Positions 1 through 8,282 of a stretch of 64,000 nt of DNA are shown here, piece by piece; positions within the stretch are counted from its first letter, which is position 1; every line of letters begins with the position of its first letter. Made by a program: the position numbers and the translations under genes. The notes under the pieces are model-generated. The model was not told the DNA's origin. It saw only the letters and a list, made by a program, of their open reading frames with translations, and ran no database searches. The DNA is taken from the NCBI RefSeq assembly GCF_003002065.1, contig NZ_PVZG01000003.1, positions 372,001 through 436,000 on the forward strand. The letters are read 5' to 3'. Origin of the DNA: Pseudosporangium ferrugineum (GTDB lineage Bacteria > Actinomycetota > Actinomycetes > Mycobacteriales > Micromonosporaceae).

Positions 1-714
1 CTGCCCGACAACGCCGCCCGCTGGAAGGCGGTGATGACCACCCCGCTGATCCGGGGCGCGACGCCGGGCGACACGTTCCGCTATTCGAGCGTGGGCCTGA
101 TGGTGCTCGGCCGGCTCGTCGAGAAGCTCACCGGCAAGACCCTCGACCGGGCGGTACGCGACAACCTCACCGCCCCGCTGGGCCTGAAGGACACCGGCTT
201 CCGGCCGCTGACCTGGGTGACCGACAAGCAGCGCCTCGTGGCGACGGACGCCCGCAGTTCCCGGGGCCTGCTCCGCGGCACGGTGCACGACGACGTCGCC
301 AACCACCTCGGCGGCGTGGCCGGCCACGCGGGCCTGTTCGCCACCGCCCGCGACGTCGCGGTGATCGGGCAGCTGATGCTCGACGGCGGCACCTACAACG
401 GCAAGCGAATCCTCTCCCCGCAGATCCTGGAGCGGGCCCTGACCAACGCCAACAGGGGCAAACGGGCGATCGACGCCGAGCGCCCGCAGCGCACGGCGGA
501 CCACGGCCTGGGCGTCGAGCTCAACCAGCCCTGGTTCATGGGCCGGCTGTCCTCCCCCACGAGCTTCGGCCACACCGGTTTCACGGGCACAAGCCTGCTG
601 GTGGTCCCGGCCCGCCGGATGGTGGTGGTCCTTCTGACCAACCGGGCCCACCCCAACTGGAGCTGGTCCAACCCGGACACCCACCGGGTCGCCGTCCACA
701 ACGCCATCGCCTGA
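1..714 (+). CDS. Serine hydrolase, beta-lactamase (class C/EstB) family, 5' truncated by the window edge
   Basis: The frame is open from base 1, so the N-terminal part with the SxxK nucleophile motif lies outside the window. What is visible is the C-terminal two thirds of a penicillin-binding-protein-like serine hydrolase: a YSS motif (the Tyr of the YxN second motif) followed by VGLMVLGRLVEKLTG, the usual helix of this family, then GLKDTGF, and near the end HTGFTGTS, the third motif (HTG in place of KTG). These enzymes include class C-like beta-lactamases, esterases and D-aminopeptidases; the substrate cannot be told. It ends at TGA and is convergent with the chitinase. Family assignment is secure, function is not. 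Confidence 0.85.
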   Translation: MPDNAARWKAVMTTPLIRGATPGDTFRYSSVGLMVLGRLVEKLTGKTLDRAVRDNLTAPLGLKDTGFRPLTWVTDKQRLVATDARSSRGLLRGTVHDDVANHLGGVAGHAGLFATARDVAVIGQLMLDGGTYNGKRILSPQILERALTNANRGKRAIDAERPQRTADHGLGVELNQPWFMGRLSSPTSFGHTGFTGTSLLVVPARRMVVVLLTNRAHPNWSWSNPDTHRVAVHNAIA

Positions 715-826
715 CTGCGAGCCCCGCCCACGCAGCGCGTGCTCCGGCGAAGCCACCCCACCACTCACCCCGACAGCCCCGAACGACGCAGCGCGAGACC
801 CGCGAACGCGCCCCGGGGCACAGCCA

Positions 827-962
827 CCGACCGCCCCGCACCACCCAGCACGAAACCCGGGAAAGCACCCCGGGCACAGCCACCGACCGCCCCGCACCAC
901 CCACCAGCGCGAAACCCCGCGAAGCCACCCCCGGCGCGGACCCCGACCGCCCCGCACCACCC
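827..962. repeat. Direct repeats in the convergent intergenic gap
   Basis: The 338-bp gap between the hydrolase and the chitinase holds three copies of the 20-bp core CCGACCGCCCCGCACCACCC at 827, 883 and 943, so a period of about 56-60 bp with diverged sequence between. There is no plausible gene in the gap. Function unknown; it resembles the other local repeat arrays at gene ends further right. Confidence 0.7.
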
Positions 963-975
963 GAGCCCACCCAGA

Positions 976-1011
976 ACGGCGACGGCCCGTAACGAGACGG
1001 ACCGTCGCCGT
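976..1011 (-). terminator. Stem-loop after the chitinase gene
   Basis: ACGGCGACGG at 976 pairs perfectly with CCGTCGCCGT ending at 1011; after one mismatch an inner CCGT/ACGG adds four pairs around a six-base loop. It lies about 40 bp beyond the chitinase stop. There is no U-tract, as is common in high-GC actinobacteria. It could serve both convergent genes. Confidence 0.6.
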
Positions 1012-1052
1012 GCCCCTCAGGAAAGCCTCTCAGGAACGGGCTGCGGAAACGC

Positions 1053-2417
1053 TCAGCCGAGAGCGTTGAGGAACGGCTCGTGGCTGTTCCGGAATTCCCA
1101 GCCGTAGAACTTGTCCCAGTTGATCGACCAGGTCATCAGGCCCCGGAAGTTCGGGTTGGTGCCGCTGCGGACCGCGTACCCGCCGCAGTTCGTGCCCTTC
1201 ACCAGGCACGTGACCGCCTGCTGGACTCCCGCCGGCGCCACGTAGCCGTTGCCCGCGCTGACCGAGGACGGGGCTCCGAAGGCGACCTGGTCCTCGCGGA
1301 GGGCCGGGAACATGTTGGCCATGTTGCCCGCCACCGGGAAGCCGGCGAGCAGCATGTCGGTCATCGCGATGTGGAAGTCCGCGCCGCCCATGCTGTGCCA
1401 CTGGTTGTCCAGGCCCATGATCGAGCCGCTGTTGTAGTCCTGGACGTGCAGCACGGTCAGGTCGTTGCGCATCGCGTAGATGACCGGCAGGTAGGAGCCG
1501 GCGCGCGGGTCCTGGCCGCCCCACGGACCCGAGCCGTAGTACTGGTAGCCGAGCTGGACGAAGAACGTCTCCGGCGCCATGGTCAGGACGAAGCCGGCGC
1601 CGTACCGGGCCTTGAGCGACCTGAGCGCCGCGATCAGGTTGACGATCACCGGGGTGGTCGGGTTCTTGAAGTCGGTGTCGCCGGTGTTCAGCGACAGCGA
1701 GTGGCCCTCGAAGTCGATGTCCACGCCGTCCAGGCCGTACTTGTCGATGATCGCGCTGACCGAGCTCACGAACTTGTCCCGGGCGCCCGTGGTGGTCAGC
1801 TGCACCTGGCCGTTCGCGCCGCCGATGGAGAGGAGCACCTTCTTGCCGGCCGCGCGCTTGGCCCGGATCGCGGCGATGAAGTCGGCCTCGGACTCCACCC
1901 CGGCGCATTCGGACGGCGGGCACAGCGTGAAGCGAATGTCGCCGGACGTGGCCGACGTCGGCTCGCCGAACGCCAGGTTGATGATGTCCCAGTCCGCCGG
2001 CACGTCGGCCATCCGCACGTAACCGGAGCCGTTGGCGAAGCTGGCGTGCAGGTAGCCGATCAACGCGTGCTTGGGCAGCCCCGTAACAGGAATGGGCGGC
2101 GTCGACGGCGGCGTGGAAGGCGGTGTGGACGGCGGCGTGGAGGGAGAAGGAGAAGGTGTCGTGCCACCGCACGCGCCGTTGTCGGCCCACACGTCCCACT
2201 GGCCGCTGTGCGTGGCCGGGCTCTCGTTCTGCGTCCACCACTTGGCGGTGTAGTTGTGGCCGGACTGCGACGCGGTCATGTCCTTGGTGTAGACGGCCGA
2301 CGAGCTCCACGCGGCGGCACAGGCCTCGGCGGCGGCGGCGGCGGACGATGCGATGTAGACGGCGGAGCCGGACGCCGCGAGGGCGGCGGCCACGGTGAGG
2401 AGCAGGGATCGGCGCAT
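1053..2417 (-). CDS. Secreted GH18 chitinase with N-terminal chitin-binding CBM5/12
   Basis: 454 residues. A signal peptide (MRRSLLLTVAAALAASGSA) leads into a small carbohydrate-binding domain of the CBM5/12 or CBM2-like type (about 32-85, with an AKWWTQ aromatic patch and two cysteines), a Pro/Thr/Ser linker (about 87-110), and a GH18 barrel. The GH18 catalytic motif DxxDxDxE is present as D230-G-V-D233-I-D235-F-E237, with E237 as the acid. It would cleave beta-1,4 links in chitin outside the cell, retaining configuration by substrate assistance. The Streptomyces-type short GH18 architecture (no FnIII) fits an exochitinase or endochitinase of subfamily A-like proteins. Start chosen at the ATG with CCTCC (GGAGG on the coding strand) ten bases upstream. 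It has its own promoter region. Confidence 0.93.
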   Translation of the reverse strand: MRRSLLLTVAAALAASGSAVYIASSAAAAAEACAAAWSSSAVYTKDMTASQSGHNYTAKWWTQNESPATHSGQWDVWADNGACGGTTPSPSPSTPPSTPPSTPPSTPPIPVTGLPKHALIGYLHASFANGSGYVRMADVPADWDIINLAFGEPTSATSGDIRFTLCPPSECAGVESEADFIAAIRAKRAAGKKVLLSIGGANGQVQLTTTGARDKFVSSVSAIIDKYGLDGVDIDFEGHSLSLNTGDTDFKNPTTPVIVNLIAALRSLKARYGAGFVLTMAPETFFVQLGYQYYGSGPWGGQDPRAGSYLPVIYAMRNDLTVLHVQDYNSGSIMGLDNQWHSMGGADFHIAMTDMLLAGFPVAGNMANMFPALREDQVAFGAPSSVSAGNGYVAPAGVQQAVTCLVKGTNCGGYAVRSGTNPNFRGLMTWSINWDKFYGWEFRNSHEPFLNALG

Positions 2418-2437
2418 GGGGGGATGGCCTCCACGTC

Positions 2438-2471
2438 GTTATATCGACAGTTGGCCAATTATTAGGACTGT
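2438..2471 (-). promoter_or_regulatory. Chitinase promoter region with palindromes
   Basis: Read on the minus strand, a TATAAC hexamer (2443-2438) lies 20 bp before the ATG. Just upstream are the 8-bp palindrome TTGGCCAA (2451-2458) and an inverted pair ACAGT/ACTGT (2446-2450 and 2467-2471) that flanks it. The AT content is far above the surroundings. I do not see a clear match to the DasR consensus; this is a candidate operator only. Confidence 0.4.
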
Positions 2472-3727
2472 TAACTGATTCTGTCCAGAGCGGGTTCGGT
2501 AAATCTGATCCGGCGGCCCGAACGGTCGAAGAGCAGAAGATCTTCCACGCGTACGCCGACCGTCAGCGCCGAGCCGGTCTCGACCCGCCCGGGCGCCGCC
2601 ATCCGGACCATCACCTCGCCCAGCGGCGGCGGCTCCGCCAGGTCGGGAGCCGGGAGCAGCCCGTACGGGGACCGGTCGGCGGGCGGCCCGTTCCGCTGCC
2701 GGGGCACCACCGGCAGCTCCAGCTGCGAGGTCGCCATCGGGGTGGGCACGCCTCCCACATCGAGGTGGGCCAGCAGCTCGTGCCCCAGGTTCTCGACGCG
2801 CCGGACCGTACCGCTCAGGCTCATCGGGGCCGGGCCGTCCGCCGGCAACGCGCGGATCGCCACGGTAACCCGGGCGGTGTCGTGCCGGGCCAGCGCCTCG
2901 GTCCGCGGGTCATCCGGCGGGAACTCGAGCACCTGCGAACCGAAGTCGAGCAGGACCCGGCCGGCCGGGGCGTACACGGCCGCCTCCAGCAGGCTGGTAC
3001 GCGGTGAGCCCAGGAACGCCGCGACGAAGACGGTGTCCGGGTCGGCGTACACCTGGGCCGGCGGGCCGACCTGCTGGAGCACGCCGCGGCGCAGCACCGC
3101 GACCCGGTCCGCCATGCTCATGGCCTCGATCTGGTCGTGCGTCACGTAGATCGTGGTGACCCCGAGCCGGCGGGCGAGCGCCACGATCTCCCCGCGCAGT
3201 GCCGCCCGCGCCCCGGCGTCCACGTTGGACAGTGGCTCGTCGAGCAGGAACACCGAGGGCCGCCGGACCAGCGCCCGCGCCATCGCGACCCGCTGGCGCT
3301 GCCCGCCGGACAGGTGCTCGGGATAGCGGCTGAGCAGGTCGTCCACGCCGACGTGCCGGGCCACCTCGGCGACCCGGGCCGCGATGTCCGCGGACGGCAG
3401 CGGCAGCACCCGCAACGGGAAGCCGATGTTCTGCGCGACGGTCAGGTGCGGGTAGATCGCGTACGACTGCAGGACCATCGCCACGTCCCGGTCTCGGGGG
3501 TCGATCTCGGTCACCGGCACGCCGTCGTACCGCACCTCGCCGCTGGTCGGTGTCTCGACCCCGGCCAGCAGCCGGAGCAGGGTCGACTTGCCGCAGCCGG
3601 TCGGCCCGAGCAGCACCAGGAACTCGCCCGGGGTCACGTCCAGGTCCACGCCGGCCACGGCCACCGCGCCGTCGTCGTCGAAGACCTTCGTCAGTGCCCG
3701 GGCCGCGATAGCGACCATGTCCTCCAT
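2471..3727 (-). CDS. ABC transporter ATP-binding protein, UgpC/MsmK/MsiK-like sugar importer type
   Basis: 418 residues, one nucleotide-binding domain plus a C-terminal TOBE-like regulatory region. Walker A is GPTGCGKST, the Q-loop is VLQSYAIYPH, the signature is LSGGQRQRVAMARAL, Walker B is VFLLDEPLSN and the switch region is YVTHDQIEAMSMADRVAVL. The DPRDRDVAMVLQSYAIYPHLTV stretch is typical of the ATPases that energise carbohydrate importers. No permease or binding protein gene is nearby, so it may serve distant transporters as MsiK does in Streptomyces. It starts 30 bp after the calcium-repeat protein, so co-transcription with the protease group is possible. An ATG nine bases downstream is an alternative start. 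Confidence 0.85.
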   Translation of the reverse strand: MEDMVAIAARALTKVFDDDGAVAVAGVDLDVTPGEFLVLLGPTGCGKSTLLRLLAGVETPTSGEVRYDGVPVTEIDPRDRDVAMVLQSYAIYPHLTVAQNIGFPLRVLPLPSADIAARVAEVARHVGVDDLLSRYPEHLSGGQRQRVAMARALVRRPSVFLLDEPLSNVDAGARAALRGEIVALARRLGVTTIYVTHDQIEAMSMADRVAVLRRGVLQQVGPPAQVYADPDTVFVAAFLGSPRTSLLEAAVYAPAGRVLLDFGSQVLEFPPDDPRTEALARHDTARVTVAIRALPADGPAPMSLSGTVRRVENLGHELLAHLDVGGVPTPMATSQLELPVVPRQRNGPPADRSPYGLLPAPDLAEPPPLGEVMVRMAAPGRVETGSALTVGVRVEDLLLFDRSGRRIRFTEPALDRIS

Positions 3728-3757
3728 GGTGCGGGCCGCGGGCCGACGGCGGAAGTG

Positions 3758-4633
3758 CTAATGCCAGACAGCGCGGTCCAGGAATCCGTCGCCGTCGTCG
3801 TCGTACATCCGCTTCTCGAACGTGCCGTCGTGGTCCTTGTCGTAGTCGGCGTAGTCGACGCGGTTGTCCAGGTCCTTGTCGACGCCGACGAAGTCCGTCC
3901 GCCCGTCGTCGTTCAGGTCCACCAGGATCTCCGCGCCGCCGCCCTGATGGCCGCGGTAGGTCGAGGCGTCGAGCCTGCCGTCGCCGTCCGCGTCGACCCG
4001 GTTGTGGTAACCCTTCGGCGCCGGCAGCTGCTCCGCCTGCCCCTGGCCGCTGTGCGCCTCGCCGGCGTCGCCGAGCCCGCTGCGCGGAGCGTCGCCGAAC
4101 CCCGAGACCGCGGACAGGCCGTCCAGGTCCGGGCCTTCCTCACCGGGTGCGGATCCCAGGCCGGAGTGCGCGCGTACGCCGCCACCCCCGGCACCCCACG
4201 CCTCCGGTGCGTCGCCCGCGCCCGCACCGGCCGGGTGCTCGACGGCGGCGTTGGCGACGATGCCCGCCGCCGTACCGAATTCCGACCACTCGCCGAGCCC
4301 GGAGGACCCCGTCGCGTCCGGTCCGATCCCGGCCGCGCCGTCGGCGGGCACCGCCGCGGTCATCGGCGGACCGGTCTGCGCCGCGACGTCCTCGGTGAGC
4401 CTGCCGAACCCGCCGAAGGAGCCGAACAGCCCCATCGTGCTCGACTTGCTCACCCGGTCCTCGACCGCGGCCAGCGTCGCACCGGCGTCGGCGCCGACCT
4501 GCTGATGCAGCAGGCCGACCTCGGCCTCGTCCAGCGTGTATCCGGCCAGCGCCGCGCCCGGGTCGCGGGCGAGGCTCGCCACGAAGGCCGGGTCGGTGAG
4601 CAAACGCTCCAGCACGGCGTCGAAATCGCTCAT
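3758..4633 (-). CDS. Leader-like (LigA/Nif11-type) N-terminal domain fused to calcium-binding DxDxDG repeats
   Basis: 291 residues. The first 60 (FDAVLERLLTDPAFVASLARDP then ALAGYTLDEAEVGLL) resemble the short helical domain seen in Nif11/NHLP-type RiPP leaders and in actinobacterial proteins annotated as LigA, followed by an SKSSTMGLFG segment. The middle is Gly/Ala/Pro rich and low in structure. The last 80 residues carry five dockerin/EF-hand-like loops (DADGDGRLD, DLNDDGRTD, DKDLDNRVD, DKDHDGTFE, DDDGDGFLD). There is no signal peptide. It lies downstream of a protease that seems to have a leader-recognition domain, which suggests it may be that protease's substrate (inference). ATG at 4633 is preferred over a TTG nine bases upstream. 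Function unknown. Confidence 0.75.
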   Translation of the reverse strand: MSDFDAVLERLLTDPAFVASLARDPGAALAGYTLDEAEVGLLHQQVGADAGATLAAVEDRVSKSSTMGLFGSFGGFGRLTEDVAAQTGPPMTAAVPADGAAGIGPDATGSSGLGEWSEFGTAAGIVANAAVEHPAGAGAGDAPEAWGAGGGGVRAHSGLGSAPGEEGPDLDGLSAVSGFGDAPRSGLGDAGEAHSGQGQAEQLPAPKGYHNRVDADGDGRLDASTYRGHQGGGAEILVDLNDDGRTDFVGVDKDLDNRVDYADYDKDHDGTFEKRMYDDDGDGFLDRAVWH

Positions 4634-4682
4634 GCGACTCAAGGTAGGCCTCTGCGTCCAGCCCCGGTATCCCTCGGCGGGA

Positions 4683-4898
4683 TCAGTCCAGCTCGGGCAT
4701 GGCGACCGGCTGCGGCCGGGGCCGGCAGGTGCCGCACTGCACCGCGTCCTCGACGACCAGCGCCTCCGCCCGGTCGCGGCTCACCGACCGGCTGACCTGC
4801 AGCAGGTACGGCCCGAAGCGGGCATGGTCCTCACACACGCCGCGACCGCAGAACCGGCAGCTGCCACGCGCCGCCTTGGCACAGAAGAAACAGAGCAC
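4683..4898 (-). CDS. Small cysteine-rich zinc-binding protein (DUF2180/B-box-like)
   Basis: 71 residues starting at GTG. The N-terminal half reads like a compact zinc module: CFFC, then CRFCGRGVCEDHA, and a later CGTC pair, that is at least seven cysteines plus a histidine in a B-box-like spacing. The GTG lies only three bases beyond the stop of the large protease gene, so the two are almost certainly translationally coupled. It ends about 50 bp before the leader/calcium-repeat gene. It may be a structural or redox partner of the system; no enzymatic motif is visible. Confidence 0.75.
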   Translation of the reverse strand: MLCFFCAKAARGSCRFCGRGVCEDHARFGPYLLQVSRSVSRDRAEALVVEDAVQCGTCRPRPQPVAMPELD

Positions 4899-4901
4899 GG
4901 C

Positions 4902-7900
4902 TCATCCAATCACGGGCGGAGTGGACGTCGACGTCGACGTCGACGTCGACGTCGACGTCGACGGCTCCGGGTCGGGCGACTGCGACCCCGACGGGGACGG
5001 ATCCGGCGGCCGCTCGGAGGTGGGCGGCGGCGTGGTCGGCCGGGTCGTCGGCCGGGTGGTGGGCCGGATCGTGACGGGCGGGGCGGTCGGCCGGGTCGTC
5101 GGCCGTGCCGTGGTCGGCCGCGGCTGATCGGGCGTCACCGGGTCGACCGGCTCGGGCGCGGTCGTGGGCTCGCTCGGCGGCACCGAGCTGGGCGTCTCCG
5201 ACGGCGGCGCCTCGGTCGGCGGGTCGGTGGGCTCGGCGCTGGGCGACTGGCTGGGCGAGCCCGCGGGCGGTTCCACGGGTACGCCGTCACCGCAGCTGAG
5301 CGACTTCGCGCCGGGTGACGCGGGGGTGCCGGCCACGGACACGCGCCCGGTGGCGACGATGACCGCGCCGGGGTCCGCCGCGAACCACGCCGCGCCGTCG
5401 TTGACGACATCCCCGCCGGTCGTACGGAAGACGGTCAGTTGCAGCGCCTGGTACGCGCCGCTCGTGCTCGCGGTGTCGGCCAGCACCCGGCCCCGGCGGA
5501 CACCGAGCGCGCCGTGCGGCACCCGGTGGCGCCCGGCCTCGGTGAAGAGCGCGCCGACCTCGGTCTCGGTGCCGGCGCAGAGCAGCGTCGCCGAGCCGCC
5601 CTGGAACGTCAGCCGGCCGGAGGCCTTCGCCGGCACCTGGATGACGGCGCCGCGGTCCACGTAGCGGCGGTCGCCCTCGGCGAGGCGTACGGTGCGGCCG
5701 TCGACGGTGGCGGTCAGCGTGCCGCGGTCGGAGGTCAGCAGCGCGCGGTCGGTCGGCATCTCAGCCCAGGCCGGGCCGGGCGCGAAGTTCATGGCGGTGA
5801 GCAGCAGCGAGAGCAGGAGCAGCAGCAGGACGAGCCACCACATGCGCCGCTCGAAGCGACGGTCCACGTCCGGGTTCTCGGTGCCGTCCGGCGGTCCGGG
5901 CGGCACCGCGAGCGGCGGGTAGCCGCCGGCGGAGTGCAGCCCCGCGGCGACGGCATCGGGCCCGGCAGCCGGGCCGGTGAGCCGGTCGGGGGCGCCGACC
6001 AGCGGCGGAAGGTCGGCGGCGTCCGGGATGACCCAGAGCCGGGTGGGCGTACGCGTCTGCGCCACCGCACCCGGGTCGCCGTCCCCGACCGGCCCGATGA
6101 GCGTGCCGCGGCGCAGCTCCAGCCCGTCCGGCATGGCGATGACGCCGGACTCGACGACCACCGCGTGGGTCGGTCCGGACAGCACGACCGGCGCGCCGGG
6201 TTCGAGGTCGACGGGGTGCGCCGACGCGATCAGCGCGAGCCGCTCGTCCCCGGCCAGTCCGGCGAGGGCCGGAGTGTCGGCGAAGAGCGCCTCCGCCTCG
6301 GCGCGGTCGACCGGCGGCGGCCCGGGCAGCGGCCCGACCACGGTCGCCACGGTCGCGGTCGGCACGGCCAGCAGCGTCGTCCCGGCGGTGTGCCAGTCCA
6401 GCGAGGTGGCGCGGCCGGTGAGCGCGTTGGCGAGGCCGACGACCCCGCCGGCGCCGACGCGGTGCCGGATGGTGCCGCCGGGGTCGCCCGGCTTGCGGGC
6501 CTGCATCGCGCCGTCGACGACCACGTAGACGGCCTGCTGGGTGCTGCCGGCCAGGACCATCTGGGTGCCGGACCGGGGGCGCACCCAGCGGGCCCGCGCG
6601 GCCAGGCCGGCGAGGGCGGGCTCGGGCAGCCCGCCGAGGTCGGAGTTGCGCAGGGCGGCCAGCCGGCGGGGCGCGTCGGCCTCCCGCCGCTTCTCGGTCG
6701 CGCGGACCCGGGCGCGCCGCCACGAGCGCGCCACCCAGCCGGCGGCCAGGTAGATCAGGGGCGCGCAGAGCCCGCCCACCACGAGCAGGAGCAGCACTTT
6801 CCCGCCGGCACCGCTGTGCCACAGCCCGGTCACCAGGCCCGCCACCCGATCGGCCCAGATCCGGTACGCGAGGTTCGCCGCGATCGCCAGCCAGAGCACG
6901 GCGAGGATGCCGTACAGGGCGACGATGCGGCCCTCGCGGTCGAGCCCGCCCCACGCCGGCGGCCGTCCCCGCAGCCGCCCGGTCACCCAGGCGAGGCCGC
7001 GGCCGCGCAGGTTGGGGATCTCCAGCCAGTCCATCAGCAGGTAGTAGCCGTCGAGCGCGAGCAGCGGGTTGAGGTTGAACAGCGCGTTGAGGTACCAGGC
7101 GAAGGCCAGCTTGAACGCGAGCGGGCCGAGCGCGGGCACGGCCAGCGCGATCAGCTGCATCGACCCGGCGAGGACGAGCCCGGTGGCGGGACCGGCCGCG
7201 GTGACGAGCATCCGCGCCCGCCGCCCGGCCATCCACACGTCGGTGGTGTCGACGAAGACCGACGGGATCCCGAAGTAGACCAGGACGCCGGCGGCCGGCA
7301 CCTCACGCCCGGCGTGCTTGGTGGCCAGGGCGTGGCCGAGCTCGTGGCTGCCGAGGGCGAGCAGGTTCAGCAGGAGCAGGACGATCGCGCCCAGCAGATA
7401 GGAGCCGTCGGTGAGGAACACCGCCTGGCTCCCGCGCCACCAGGTGGCGACGAAGATCCCTGTCCCGGCCAGCGCGAAAACGGACAGGACGATCGCGGCG
7501 GCCCTGGTGAACAGCAGCCGGCCGCCGGCGCGGTAGAGCGCGGTGATGACCCGGTCGACGTCGAAGACGAGCATGCGGCGCCCGCGCGCGGCGGCGAGCA
7601 CGCCGTTGCCGAGCCGCCGGGGCAGCGGCTTGCGGTCCAGCTCCTGCAGCGGGCGGAACGCGTCCACCGGGAGCTCGTCGAGCATGCGGTTGCCGGCGAG
7701 GTCGGCGACCACCCGGCGGACCTGGTCGGGCGCCAGCCGGCCGGCCAGCCGGGCGAACTCGGCGACCAGGCGGGCCACCGTGTGCGTCCCGTCCATCATC
7801 AGCGCGAGCTGCCATTCCTCCGGCGTCAGCCGCAGATAGCAGGCGCGGCCGCCGTCGTCGGGAGAGCGGAGCATCACGTACGCGGCGCCGCGGACGCTGG

Positions 7901-8069
7901 TGAGCTCGACGGCCTCGATCCCGGCGCGCAGGACGGGCCTGGCACGGGCCGGGTTGAGCCGGTCGACGACGGCGCCCCAGAGCCCGGGGTCGGCGGGGCC
8001 GAGCGGCTCCCCCGGCGCGCGCCCGGCCAGGGCTTCCCAGACGTTCGTCCGGGTCTCGACGTAGGTCAC
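4902..8069 (-). CDS. Large membrane protein: RRE-like domain, M50 zinc metalloprotease, two cNMP-binding-like domains, FecR-like exterior
   Basis: 1055 residues. About 55-135 look like a PqqD-type RiPP recognition element (LTPEEWQLALMMDGTHTVARL and following). Membrane helices surround HELGH at 242-246 and a distal NPLLALDG at 334-341, the zinc motifs of site-2-type M50 proteases; the family is usually labelled putative peptide zinc metalloprotease. Residues about 470-580 and 593-690 resemble cyclic-nucleotide-binding domains, both degenerate. A helix at 743-760 leads to an outside FecR-like beta domain (776-915) with Cys831 and Cys926, and a Pro/Thr/Ser tail of some 135 residues ending in an (ST)n run. 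The gene heads the group with the zinc protein and the leader/calcium protein. Likely role: membrane maturation or export of a peptide or protein (inference). Confidence 0.8.
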   Translation of the reverse strand: MTYVETRTNVWEALAGRAPGEPLGPADPGLWGAVVDRLNPARARPVLRAGIEAVELTSVRGAAYVMLRSPDDGGRACYLRLTPEEWQLALMMDGTHTVARLVAEFARLAGRLAPDQVRRVVADLAGNRMLDELPVDAFRPLQELDRKPLPRRLGNGVLAAARGRRMLVFDVDRVITALYRAGGRLLFTRAAAIVLSVFALAGTGIFVATWWRGSQAVFLTDGSYLLGAIVLLLLNLLALGSHELGHALATKHAGREVPAAGVLVYFGIPSVFVDTTDVWMAGRRARMLVTAAGPATGLVLAGSMQLIALAVPALGPLAFKLAFAWYLNALFNLNPLLALDGYYLLMDWLEIPNLRGRGLAWVTGRLRGRPPAWGGLDREGRIVALYGILAVLWLAIAANLAYRIWADRVAGLVTGLWHSGAGGKVLLLLVVGGLCAPLIYLAAGWVARSWRRARVRATEKRREADAPRRLAALRNSDLGGLPEPALAGLAARARWVRPRSGTQMVLAGSTQQAVYVVVDGAMQARKPGDPGGTIRHRVGAGGVVGLANALTGRATSLDWHTAGTTLLAVPTATVATVVGPLPGPPPVDRAEAEALFADTPALAGLAGDERLALIASAHPVDLEPGAPVVLSGPTHAVVVESGVIAMPDGLELRRGTLIGPVGDGDPGAVAQTRTPTRLWVIPDAADLPPLVGAPDRLTGPAAGPDAVAAGLHSAGGYPPLAVPPGPPDGTENPDVDRRFERRMWWLVLLLLLLSLLLTAMNFAPGPAWAEMPTDRALLTSDRGTLTATVDGRTVRLAEGDRRYVDRGAVIQVPAKASGRLTFQGGSATLLCAGTETEVGALFTEAGRHRVPHGALGVRRGRVLADTASTSGAYQALQLTVFRTTGGDVVNDGAAWFAADPGAVIVATGRVSVAGTPASPGAKSLSCGDGVPVEPPAGSPSQSPSAEPTDPPTEAPPSETPSSVPPSEPTTAPEPVDPVTPDQPRPTTARPTTRPTAPPVTIRPTTRPTTRPTTPPPTSERPPDPSPSGSQSPDPEPSTSTSTSTSTSTSTPPVIG
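4927..4962. repeat. Six perfect tandem copies of GTCGAC within the protease gene
   Basis: A 36-bp hexamer array, six identical copies of the self-complementary unit GTCGAC, encodes the Ser-Thr run at the C terminus of the large protease. In-frame copy changes would lengthen or shorten the tail by two residues without breaking the frame. Each unit is also a SalI-type site. Confidence 0.95.
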
Positions 8070-8184
8070 TCGGGTCGGCCTTCCACTCCTCGACGGCGAA
8101 TGGAGACTAGGCGGTCCCCCAGCCGAAGGCGAGCCCCCGTTTTGCCCCTTGCCCGGTTATAGGGCGCGGAGTGGACATAAAGGT

Positions 8185-8231
8185 GCGGTGGGTGGTCGTG
8201 ACCAACCCCCTTGGTCACGACCACCCACCGC
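8185..8231 (-). terminator. Strong hairpin terminator downstream of htrA
   Basis: A perfect 21-bp inverted repeat (8185-8205 with 8211-8231) closes a CCCCC loop. It lies 50 bp after the htrA stop and about 115 bp upstream of the large protease start, so it ends htrA transcription and insulates the protease group. No U-tract. Confidence 0.85.
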
Positions 8232-8282
8232 TGGGGAGGTGGTGCCGCTCGATGGCCCGGGCGGCACCGGGTGCGGTCCGCG

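Noticed and set aside
2418..2471. DasR operator before the chitinase
   Set aside because: The palindromes seen do not match the DasR consensus closely enough to claim it.
5439..8162. A long plus-strand frame across the M50 protease gene
   Set aside because: Repetitive Arg/Gly/His-rich translation, no domain; the minus-strand protein has clear motifs.
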